This document shows positions 24,661-35,835 of a DNA stretch of 64,000 nt, in pieces (the first letter of the stretch is position 1; each line of letters starts with the position of its first letter). Under the pieces are notes generated by a model. It saw only the letters and a program-made list of their open reading frames with translations, had not been told where the DNA came from and did no database searches. The stretch is from Chromobotia macracanthus (taxonomy: Eukaryota > Chordata > Actinopteri > Cypriniformes > Botiidae): positions 3,910,501-3,974,500 of the forward strand of contig JAZGTH010000019.1 in assembly GCA_036877525.1 (NCBI GenBank), read 5' to 3'. A program made the translations under genes and the position numbers.

Positions 24661-26289
24661 TAGACTGGGAGAGTCTGACCCGCGGTAAGAGGCCAGGCGT
24701 TTGGATATCTCCTTCGCTGAGTGGCCATCTGGAGAGTAACAGAAGGTTAAAAGTATGCAAAGCCTGTAGTGATGTAAAACAGAAAAAGCAGGAGGCAGAA
24801 AAAGAGCAGGTGAGGAGAAGAAACACATTATAAAAGTGTGTGTTATGGCTCTAGTTGTAATGGAATGTTGTTCTGCCCATATTGAAACCTTCCCATTTAT
24901 CAACGTTGCCCAGCTGCAGCCACAGAAAAACAGCAGAATTCAGGGTCTCATAGGCATTCGGGGGAACTTTTCTTTGTGCTTATTTTTACATGCTTGCTAT
25001 TATTCCTTTTAGCACATATACTTTACACTTTGCTCATACATTTTTGTTTTATTAGGGTTCAATATGGGTCCCTTTTTTAAAATGGGAATTTAAACAATAA
25101 TTGTCCTGTCATTTTTACACATTTTCTGTTCAAATATTGGTTGTAAATTCTACTAACTATAAGCAGTTTTGCAACTACATGTCCACAATTATTTATTTTG
25201 CTAACATATATGTTACCAAATAACATATTTGCTAACATATATGTTATTTTGCTACATATATATGTAACTAACTCTAACTGTAGCCTTCAAATAAAAATTT
25301 GCTGATTAAATATGGACCGACTTTATTATCCCTTGTGGCCACAGAACAGATGCTCTGTATTAGCTACATTATATGTGCTTTGTTAAAAATCTGTTTCTTA
25401 ATAAAAAACAGAAAAAGTGATTGGTCTAGGCCAAGGCATTCTAAGTCTGAAAAGGCAGTTTTGCATATCAGCAAAGTTAACAAAAGTAGTTTGAATATCA
25501 CATTTGCATTACGGACCCAATTAGGCCAAGGATGTAAAATATGAAAGCACCCGCTAGTCATAACCTGTCAGATCAAACACTGCTCACAATCTGCTTAACA
25601 AATTTTGTGTACAACACCAGAGGCACAAAAATATTTAAGGACTTTAGGGGGAGTCTGGCACAAAACAACAAATAAAAGTAGTTTCAATCTGTAAGAGGAA
25701 ACATTATGTAAACAAATACATGTTGCAAAAGGTGCAATTACTGACCTCCAGAAATACTTAACAGAAGGTGACGATAGTTCTCAAAAATAATTCATTAACA
25801 GGGTCTTTTCTGAGGGGCTATTTGTAGATTTTAGAGGTTTGTTCTCCAATTATCTCTGACCTCTAAGCAAATGGTGTACCTAAAAGGCCTTGTTTTTATC
25901 ATAGAAAATGCAACACAGAACCACTTTTTGGTGGTTAATGTGATTCTGTGCTTGATAAAAAGGAAATACACAGAATGACATGTATACAGTATACTGCAGT
26001 CAAATACAGCATCCCCTTGTTTGTATCCTGGCAATATACTTCTAAATATAGATGAAAGTCTCTATTTTGCACTTGTCTCTTTAATTGATTTGCATTGTTG
26101 CATTGTCTCTAACTGACAGATTTCCAGGCATGGTGCTTTTGTATGAACCTCAGTCTGTTATACAAGACTCCTAATGCATTCATTCAATTGCAAACAGTTG
26201 AACTAGCTTGTAATTGATATTTCTAAGTACCATCTGGAAGATGCAAAAGAACAACAATAGTTTTCAACTCTAAATGACGAAAAGAGGGA
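24661..26289. other. Intergenic with a palindromic tandem patch
   Basis: No gene is visible. The patch at 25195-25266 contains three 14-bp palindromes (see its own entry). Two ATTTGCAT octamers lie at 25502-25509 and 26088-26095. Confidence 0.55.
25195..25266. repeat. Tandem palindromes, TAACATATATGTTA type
   Basis: The perfect palindrome TAACATATATGTTA occurs at 25202-25215 and again at 25233-25246, each preceded by TTTGC. A third palindrome, TACATATATATGTA, is at 25253-25266. The first two are 31 bp apart, which points to a short tandem duplication of a unit containing the palindrome. Confidence 0.85.
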
Positions 26290-26720
26290 AGCACAAATTA
26301 TTCCCGGGGTGAGGGGCTTATTTCTTTCACGTGTTTTGTAAATATGTAAATATCTGCAAATTAAGGCTGTTTAAATAGCACTCCTGCTTTCATTAAAAGT
26401 TATAAACTGGTAACATTTCCACACCTCATCGCCCTTAGAAAAGATGAACACTCCTCAGAATTTAATTTCAATCTCATTTTGCCTGCAATTACTGCATTTT
26501 TCTGCTATATCTCATACTCTAACAGGAGAGTTTATTTTTACTGTGAAACTTATTGCGCTGTTGCGACTGGCTGCTTATTGCTATAGAGAGGTTTAGTGCT
26601 TCCTAAGGATTTCAAAATCCTGGCTGTACTTCAACATTTGCATAATGCCGTCAGGGAACAAAGCTAATGCTAATTATGATAAAAATATTTAAGCAACAGC
26701 ACGACTGCTGTTGCGCTGAA
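26290..26720. other. Low-repeat stretch, candidate conserved non-coding element
   Basis: The stretch has TTATTCCCGGGGTGAGG, AATATGTAAATATCTGC, an ATTTGCAT octamer (26636-26643) followed by AATGCCGTCAGGG, and GCTAATGCTAATTATG. A perfect 9-bp hairpin (GCAACAGCA and TGCTGTTGC, 4-nt loop) is at 26693-26714. There is no mobile repeat and no open frame of note. Conservation must be tested. Confidence 0.25.
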
Positions 26721-29700
26721 TATCAACAGGCCTGTAAACAGTAAATGTTGTGTTACAGACAATTTTGTTTGTGTGGTCGTGTAATTCACCAAGGAATATG
26801 GTTCCAAAAGAAGCCAAAGCAGTGATACAAACAGTGAAACATCACAGTGCTGTTATACTAAATATCAGCACTGTTGGAAAGGCCAATCAGATTAGAGTAC
26901 CAGAAACAACTGCTGTGTAACTGACATTAAAAGATCTCTGCGGTTTTGATGGTCATGCATTTATTGATGTAAATTTGATGTAGTTGATCTTTTCTCTCTT
27001 TGATAATACCAGCTAGTGCACTGTATTGTGTGAACACTGCTGAGTAAAAATCCTTAGCCTTTTAAGTGCTGTGTTGTGTTCGTACAGATAAACGTTTGGC
27101 ACAAAACAGCTGTCCCTCTGGGACAGGGCTGATTTTAAAAACATTGGTTTAATTGCCATTTTAACTAATTCGATTTACCACACCAGTCAGGCATGCTGTA
27201 GCTGAAGCATCTACATATTCAACTCCTTTTATTTTTGCACAAAGCGATATTTAAAATACAAAGAGACTACTTAAAACAGTGATATAGTGTGGCTCCTCTC
27301 CCATCAGCTCTGTCTTTATCCCTGTGAGTGACTGAGTCACAAGCAGAATGATATCAATAAGGCCCAGATTTGTCCCTCCGTACCTCTTCTGCTTCCAGTT
27401 AGATCCTACTGGCAGATGCCATAACTAAGTTTCACCATCTGTTTCTTAAGCACATTTCCCCATCAATGGCCTTTCAAAATTAGCCATGTTTTCTCAGTAA
27501 AAATATTTTTGACAAGTATATTTCTGACATGTTTATTGCTAATACCTCAGGATATTTATCAGCCTTTTCAGAAGGGCTTTTGAAGCGTGAAATGGACTTA
27601 CAGTTTTCCGGGTTGCTGCCTTAGACCTAGTGAAGACCTAGTGACACTGACAAGAGCTTCATGAGGAAATGAACTAAGACAGGTCTGAGTGTTGGAGGTG
27701 GTTTCTCTGTTGATGCATTCTGTGGCAGAAGGGCCGGCCTTCACATTGCTGTATACAGGGTAAGAAAGCGTTTGGGTTTTGGGGAAATCTACGTTGTTAA
27801 AAAACATTTTATTTGAGAAGCTGACTGACATAATACTGACATAAGTCAACGTAAGAGCCTATATTTAGTTAAAATTTTGTGAGGTTTATGTCTTAAGCAA
27901 GAGTTTAATAAAAATAACTGGCCAGTCAAGTAAGGATAATATTTAAATATTGCCATATGTGTTAGTGAGCTCTTTCACTTGTAGTGTTATTATTAACAAC
28001 ATCCACTATACATTGTGGCTAAAAACAGCCCACACGTCTAAACTTCACACGGCAGATGCTCTGTATCCCTTCAAACTTTACCAGAATATGTTATAAGAAT
28101 ATTTGAAGATCTCCAGTGGTAATGAGAAAAAAAATGTTCAAGAATGTTCCATTGAGAAAAGCAACGTTTCCTTCACATATTGAACGAAGATATAAGTCTT
28201 CTTACTAAAAGCTTTCTTTTAGAACTTCCTTTTCCTGTAAGGTTGTACAATATAACTAACAGTAAATGCACACGATCAAAGAAAGAACACTTTATTAATT
28301 GCCCCCACAGGTGCATAGATGAAAGTGCTTGGCATTCAGAGTGACCAGCATCATTTCTCTTGATCTTCACTTGAGAAGAATGTGGGGGCTTCTGCTCCAC
28401 TCTGACTGTAATACAACTCATTATCTGCTGAATTGCTGAGGGTTTGTTGTATAATTGAAGGGTCAATACTAAACTGCTCCTCCTTTCTCATGTAGGAGGA
28501 CATCAAATTAATCTGGAGGATGATTCATCAAACTTTAAAGTATGTGCTCGGGATCTGGTGCAGTTATTGATTTTAGGCATCTCATTCTGACCATCTCCTT
28601 ACAAACTTCTCTAGCATCCTTTGCAGTAGTAATTCATACACCCTTTCCACCTTAGGTCTCCGTGTACTCAAAAGTTCTTGTTTGTTCTCGGTTATGGGGT
28701 TGAAAGTTAATATTTTTTGTTTTGTTTACAATAGCATAATAATGAATAATGAACAGTCAAATGATATTAGCTTACATACTGATCAAATGTGTGTAACGTA
28801 TTAACAATACAAGCGAGGACATTCTCACAAGGTGCCGGAAACCATTACCCATAATGCAACTGGGGTACATCTTGTGGGGCGTACAAACGTGTGCTCTTTG
28901 TTATCAGCAAATTGGTCGTTGGCTTTGTATCCCTTAATGGAAAAATAAAAATAAATAAAAAGTGATTTGTAAAGACAGATGAAAATGACATTTGCCGTGA
29001 TTGTACTTCTACATCATACAACTGGTCTGCTGTGTTAAATCGATATTGGCACACGCTCGTGTGAGCAGCCATGCAGAGGTAAATCCTGTGGGGAGAGGAT
29101 CAAGCCTGTGACATTTCCTGTGTTCTCAAGGTCACCGGCCTTGATTCTTTCTCAATGAAGCCAGTAGATAAAGACAGATCACCCTGATATATACTAATAG
29201 AGGGACATTAAAGGAGTGAGAACACCAGAATGCCTCGTCGTGCAGTTCTCGGCAGAATGAATTACCTTTTCTGTCTCTCGCCTCTGTTAAAATGATCACC
29301 TCATCCTTCTTGAGTGGAACTGACGTCTTATATTCACACATCACTTTACAATGTACTGCATGTGTTAATAGGACAGGATTTGAAGACATGAGAGGCGTCT
29401 ATCATTGTGTCGGGTGTCAGGTGCGAGTATAAGTTTGATTAACAGAGGCTCGTTTGTAGAGGTCATCTGACAAGCTCTGTAGTTAGCGACACTGTCTGAA
29501 GTCATGTTATGTTACTGTATAAATGTATACATTTTTAACTATATGTTAAATTTCATGCGCACAGAATGAATTTCTGTGTAAATCGTTCGTTAATTGCTGT
29601 TTGCTCTCAAATACACACTTGATTGTGACTGTTGATTGTGTGTCACAATTTGTGTCACGACTTGATTGTGTGTCACGATTGAATACAATAATTTATTGTA

Positions 29701-29940
29701 TATTTATTATATATGGATTTGTGAACTTTTTACACACAAATGAATTCTGCCTGTATTTTAAAGGTCCTATGAAAATAACATTTGATATTCATATTTAATG
29801 TCTTTATGGTTTCTTTTAGACATTAATGAAATTTAATGGAGAGAGAAAATAGAATCTTCTGCTTAAGGTTCCTGTTTCTCAGATATTTTTCCAGACAAAC
29901 AGACATCAGAAATGTCACGTCTCATCTCCAGTGAGGTGAC
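26721..29940. other. Intergenic, no gene recognised
   Basis: No exon or mobile element is supported. A short tandem patch lies at 29632-29680, where TTGATTGTGTGTCAC is repeated with a 30-bp period. The remainder is AT-rich with short chance frames. Confidence 0.57.
29632..29680. repeat. Short tandem repeat, 30-bp period
   Basis: TTGATTGTGTGTCACAATT (29632-29650) and TTGATTGTGTGTCACGATT (29662-29680) differ by one base; a partial unit CTTGATTGTGACTG lies just upstream. Probably replication slippage. Confidence 0.8.
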
Positions 29941-30050
29941 CTGCAGAGTTTAGCTCCAACCCCAATCAAGCACACCTAAATCAGCTAACCAAGGCCTGCT
30001 AGAAACATTTGGGCAGGTGTGTTTGAGTAGGTTGGAGTTAAACTCTGCAG
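29941..30050. mobile_element. Short palindromic MITE, CTGCAGAGTTTAGCTCCAACC ends (cut at 20)
   Basis: The left end CTGCAGAGTTTAGCTCCAAC (29941-29960) is answered by GTTGGAGTTAAACTCTGCAG (30031-30050), a 20-bp terminal inverted repeat with one mismatch. The inside has CAATCAAGCACACCT and GCAGGTGTGTTTGA, which are themselves roughly inverted, so the whole 110 bp can fold on itself. This is a very common non-autonomous DNA element in cyprinid genomes. The flanking AACATGGATTAGAGAACCCTG may belong to a longer version. Confidence 0.85.
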
Positions 30051-31427
30051 GTCTATGGACCTCCAGAAACATGGATTAGAGAACCCTGATCTGGAGCAGA
30101 AGAAATCCCTCTTGTTAATGTCTCAGACTACGCTCAAACTATACTGTAGTCTGCAATTAAAACGTTGAGGTTTCAATATGAAACATTCTAGTCAAATTCT
30201 TCCAAATCAAATTACTTTTGCTCTGTTGTTTAAATTAATATTATAGATGTATACTTCTACTGTATGTCAACAACTGTCTCATTTAATTGTCTCTATTTTT
30301 ATTTCTCCTAAGGACTTTTTGGAGAATCATCTAAAGTGAAGTTAAAACTCGAATGAAATACAACTCAAAGTCTTCCAAGCTGTGATATATTAACCTGTGA
30401 GCATAAAATTTCCTCTGGGTAAATCTTATAAAGCACACACGATAATTGGAATCTGTTGCTTTCAGAGAGAAAATAAATTTGCTAGAAATAAAAAAACTTT
30501 CAACAACAATATTCCTAGGGATATTTGTATGCAATGTCGGAATTTATTTTCACAAACTCTCAGCATCTCATCAAATTTACCTTGAGCAGAAATTCACACT
30601 GTCTGTCAGCAGAGGGTCAATTCCCACATGCTAGTCAACTTTAACAAACTTCAGATGTACACTCAGCCATGACTGCTGAGGTGAATATGCAATTAAACCT
30701 GCTGGTTAACAAGACCACCTGCAATGAAGGAGAAGATTGGAAGAGCGGAGGAGAGATAGAACATTCTAAATTTCATTAGCGATCAAGAGGACTACAGAGG
30801 GATTGTACGAGCTTCTGTGGATGAAACACAAATTTGCATGTGGCTCAGCTCTCCATCGTTTTCTGGGAGACATCTTGCCCGAGTAGAATGTGAAGTAGCT
30901 TCATATTGATGTTTTGACAGGGCAGGGAGAAACAGACCGCACAGGTAGAGAACTAACATTCATACTTTTAAAGTTATATATACGTCATTTGCAATGGGAC
31001 TGGCCTAAGTCTGATTGTTAGCTCAGCTTTCCAAGCTTAGGAACAAAATAAGCACCCTTGTGCATTTGTTATTCCTGCTGTTGCTTCCAATAGTGACGCT
31101 AACAGTGGTGTGTAATTCCTTTTTTTTTATCTTATCCCAGAATAATATGCTGAGACAAACAATGAGTCAATAACATGCTGAGTCAATCTTAGACTGATTT
31201 TCCACAGAAAGTATGAACAGACTGGCTTTGTGGTGCTTTCAATACCTTGTTTGCCTGATACAGAAATCCAGTGGTGTGAGTTTGGGATGGGACTATGTGT
31301 TTGTCAATCAGTGGCAGATGGGGGAGTGTTTGAAAGCACAAACAATTACACAATTCACCTTTAATTACATTTCTCTGTGGTGAAATGGGATGGTATATTT
31401 TTTGTTTAATTATTATATAATTAAACA
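30051..31427. other. Intergenic, no gene recognised
   Basis: Nothing coding is visible. One ATTTGCAT octamer lies at 30832-30839. Next to the LINE fragment, GTTTAATTA/TAATTAAAC forms a 9-bp inverted repeat (about 31404-31426). Confidence 0.55.
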
Positions 31428-31711
31428 GTTTTCAGCTGTTCAAAAGACAGCTGAAAACACATCTCTTTTGTGAGCACTCAACCTCATCATAAAATAAATA
31501 AATAAATAAAATCTTTCCCTTCATTCCCTATCCCTCTTTCCTTTAAATCTCTCCCTTGTTGTAGCATATGATAGTCTGAGCAATGTCTGAAACTTGTATT
31601 ATGAGCACTTATTGTGTCTAGTTGCCTCTTCAGGTTGACGCGCTTGTTGTATTCTGCACTTGTAAGTCGCTTTGGATAAAAGCGTCTGCTAAATGAATAA
31701 ATGTAAATGTA
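31428..31711 (+). pseudogene. 5'-truncated LINE (L2/CR1-like) 3' end
   Basis: From 31433 the frame reads QLFKRQLKTHLFCEHSTSS and stops at TAA (31490-31492). The KTHLF motif near the stop is typical of the reverse-transcriptase polyprotein C-terminus in fish L2-type LINEs. After a 3' UTR of about 170 bp comes GTAAGTCGCTTTGGATAAAA and GCGTCTGCTAAATGAATAAA, the terminal tail also found in the SINEs at 19236 and 22270. Only the last 20 or so codons of the ORF remain, so the copy is dead. An (AAAT)n patch (31491-31511) interrupts the UTR right after the stop. Confidence 0.75.
31491..31511. repeat. (AAAT)n microsatellite
   Basis: About five AAAT units directly after the LINE stop codon, probably arisen inside the inserted copy. 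Confidence 0.85.
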
Positions 31712-32739
<1,028 letters not shown>

Positions 32740-33230
32740 AACCAACGATCCTCCGTTCTTCCCGAATTTGCTTATGAAGGCAATAAATGTAACGAAGGTT
32801 ATAACAAAGTTAATGGGCAATTTGCACGCATTGTTTCTCCCCATCAAGCTTTTTATTTCCATCCCTGTTGAGCAGTTTCTGCTGTAACTTTACGATAAGA
32901 CAATGGGTGTCATTATTATTCTATAAACTAACCTTCCATTCCTGCTTTGTTTCTCAGTAGCTTATGTGCTCATGAAGGGTGAGACTTCGGTTAGGGAGAT
33001 AATGTGGCTTGTGGTTAACACGTTTTTGCTAGGTGACAGAACCCTGAGCTTGCTGGAGTGGTTGTGCCCCGGTAAAGCTCCTTAATAAAGCTTGACAGCC
33101 AGGCCTCTGCCTGGAATACTGATGCCAATTGCCTGGCAGGCTGATGTACAACCGAGCAGGAGTCGCTTATGTTGGCATTGCCCTAGCACCTGAATATAAC
33201 ACATCTAACTGAGCAATCTAATGCCTCAGT
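32740..33230. other. Low-repeat stretch, candidate conserved non-coding element
   Basis: This is about 490 bp without simple or mobile repeats, with a mixed composition: GCAATAAATGTAACGAAGG, then GGGTGTCATTATTATTC, TAATAAAGCTTGACAGCC and TGCCAATTGCCTGGCAGG (an NF1-like half-site pair). Frames are short and featureless. By texture it is one of the better regulatory candidates in the window, but conservation is untested. Confidence 0.28.
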
Positions 33231-33762
33231 GCCTGCCTGCCTCTGAATGGAAGCCAGTCTTTGTTAATATGAGTTTTACCTCACAGAGACGAACCCCGTA
33301 TGAAGTGTTATGTGAACTTGTTTCTATGTGAATGGTTTGATGTTTTTGCAAAGGTGATGTATCATGCTTTTCAGACACAACAAATCCCAATGCACTTTTG
33401 ATTTTGACCTGTGTTGAATGAATCATGGGAGTTCGCAGAACTTTTATTAGATGTGGAGATGTTGAACGGATAAATCTTTCTCTAAGCACTTTGTTGTAGA
33501 CATTTGTCAACCTTTGATACACAGTGTTTCTCTCTTTCTTTCTTACTGCAACTTGCAATGCAACATACGCATGCACACAAACATTTTTTCACACTCAGGC
33601 ATCTGATTCTCCACAGATTGCTGATTACAGAGCAGAGGAACAAAGTCAATTATTGAAGCCTAGTTTTCTATGAGTCACCATCGTGTTGCTGAATTAGCCA
33701 CCTTGGTTATTTTCTTTCAGATTGTCTAATATTTAAGACATCTCTGCAGCAGACAGTACTTA
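33231..33762. other. Intergenic, nothing firm
   Basis: A frame of 116 codons is open on the - strand (33226-33576) but shows no domain, no codon pattern I trust and no splice context. I read it as chance. Confidence 0.5.
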
Positions 33763-34075
33763 TTAAAGGGCCAGTCCACCCAAAAATTTTAATTCTCTCA
33801 TCATCTCCTACTCACCCATAAATTATTCCAAAGCCACTTTTTGCTTTCTTTGTTGTGTGGAATGCAAAAGATGATGTTTAATAGAATGTCCATAAATGTC
33901 CAATAAAAGTGGGTGGGGATCAGGAACGGACATGGTCCCCATTTACTTTCATTGTAGCTATGGACAAAAATATCTTGTAACTCCTTTCAATGCAAGAAAG
34001 TTATAGAGGATTGGAATGATATGAGAGTGAGTAAATGAGTAAACCGGCACTCTTTTTGGGATGCGTCATTTAAAT
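33763..34075 (+). mobile_element. Short non-autonomous repeat family, copy 4 (longest)
   Basis: It opens TTAAAGGGCCAGTCCACCCA and TTCTCTCATCATCTCC, then TACTCACCCATAAATTATTCC and TGTTGTGTGGAATGCAAAAG. The middle has GTCCCCATTTACTTTCATTG, and the right end has GAGAGTGAGTAAATGAG and a decayed CTCTTTTTGGG. This is the full block order of the family, with both ends recognisable as eroded inverted repeats of AAAGGG.AGT.CACCC. It has no coding capacity. Confidence 0.75.
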
Positions 34076-34799
34076 TCTAGGACACTGCACAATAATTCTG
34101 TATGTGAACCTTGTCGGTCACTTGTTATGCTTAATAATTTCTCAGCAATTACTAAAGGATGACAGTTAATTAGTCATTATCTTTTAATTGCTGCACCGCG
34201 AAGATTCTTAGTCTCATCACATTTTAATAAAGGCATGGATTACACTGCCATGATATTCAGAAAAACAGCTATTTATCCTCTTGCTTGGTAATTTCACTAA
34301 CAAGTTATATTCTCATTTTGACTAGGTTTGTTTTAGTTTAACCAAACTGCAGCCTGAAGGCATGTTTCTTTCTGTTTGTGCACCTTTTCTGTGTACATGT
34401 GTGTATTACAGACATTAAAGCTGACAGAATATTTTACAACTCAGCAGGTTTCTTGGTAGGAAGTAGCTCTGTTCAGTGTTTACTGTTAAAAGAGCAATTT
34501 ATAACTGCAACACAACCATTGAAGCATTAGTTATAATGCAACAATAAACTACAAAAATTAATTGTCCTTTATACAGCCCCTGTCTTGTGGATCTCATTGT
34601 ATTGTTTAAAGACACTGTTCACTTGGCTACAAATGAACTATTGATGTAATTTTAAATTGGTTACAATTGTAAAGTGATTACATCAAGACTAAATCAAAAT
34701 GTTTTGGTTATTGGTTATAAAATTTGATCCTATTTTATACATTTTTTTTTTACCTTTCCCTGTCTTTACTGAACACACAATGTAAACATTCATAGTGGA
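34076..34799. other. Intergenic, nothing recognised
   Basis: AT-rich sequence up to the Tc1 remnant. No gene or repeat can be supported. Confidence 0.55.
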
Positions 34800-35835
34800 G
34801 AATACAAAGGTATGTAAACCCTTAGATTTACTGACTGGTATTTGACAGCAATAACCTCCACCAAACGTTTACTGTGATCGCTAATCAGACCACGCAATGT
34901 TCAGGAGGAATTTCTCACCATTCCTCCTTACAAAAATGTTTCAGTTCAGCAAGTTTCTAAGGACGTCTGGTGTGAATCGCTCTCTTGAGGTCGTGACAAA
35001 GCATCTCAATTGTTCTGAGGTCAGGACTCTGGCTGGGCCACTCCAGAAGGCCAATGTTCTTCTGTCAAAGCCATTCTGTTGTTGATTTACTTCTGTGCTT
35101 TATCTTAAAGTCTTATTGCATCACCCCGACTTTAGTTGAACTTCAGTTGTTGTATGTATAGCCTTGAATTCTCTGAAAAACTGCCCTGATAAACATTAAA
35201 ACTTTTATTTTCGTTGAGGATAATTAGTCTGCGAGGCTGAATCATGATGGCTCCTTCATTGTACTTAATGGCTGAGAAGATCTTTAGATGTTGGTATGCT
35301 ATACCTTTGGTTTCCTCTGTCCACTGAGTATTTTGCCAGTAGGCCTGTCAAATATCCAGCGAACTTCGAATGTGCAAAATGATTTTATTTTTTGACAGCA
35401 TTGGCCTTCCTCTTAGTGTCCACCCATCAACTTTTCTTCTGTAGTGTTCTTTGTATTGTAAACAACTCAACAGAGATATTAGAATGGTCCAGAATTTTCT
35501 AAGTCCTTTGCTGACAAACTAGGATTCTTCTTAGCACCATTTGAGGATTCTGCATTTTGCTCTTGCAGTCTTCTTAGTAGGACACTCACTAAGGGGAGTA
35601 ACAACATTGCTGAACTTTCCTTTTAGACAGCTTGGCTTACTGTGGACTGTTGAAGATCAAGGCTCTTGTGAATAGGAAATCCAAAAGTTTTCAATGTTTG
35701 TTTGTCTCATGATTTGGACTCAGGTTAGCTGACTGCTGTCTTTGGCTTTTGGGGAAGTCATCAGTCTAGGGATTCACAAACTTTTCCACCCCACACTGTG
35801 AATGTTTACACATTGTGTTTAAAGACACAAACATC
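34800..35835 (-). pseudogene. Decayed Tc1/mariner transposon with broken transposase
   Basis: On the - strand this is a relic of a Tc1-like cut-and-paste element. The most telling piece is at 35240-35270, where the complement reads AIKYNEGAIMI, which aligns with the VKYGGGGIMVWG block of Tc1 transposases. On the + strand many blocks keep the order known for fish Tc1 elements: CAGCAATAACCTC (34849), AGGAGGAATTTCTCACCATT (34903), AGGTCAGGACTCTGGCTGGG (35019), CCACTCCAGAAGGCCAATG, TTGATTTACTTCTGTGCTTT, and GTGAATGTTTACACATTGTG near the right end. No frame stays open across the gene, so stops and small deletions have killed it. Clean terminal repeats and TA target sites were not identified; borders are approximate. 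Confidence 0.85.

Noticed and set aside
29941..30050. microRNA precursor (110-bp fold-back)
   Set aside because: The ends and inner blocks are those of a common dispersed MITE, so the fold comes from its inverted repeats.
33226..33576. 116-codon frame on the - strand
   Set aside because: No recognisable domain; looks like chance in low-stop sequence.
34897..35085. 62-codon frame on the + strand
   Set aside because: It is the antisense of the decayed Tc1 transposase.
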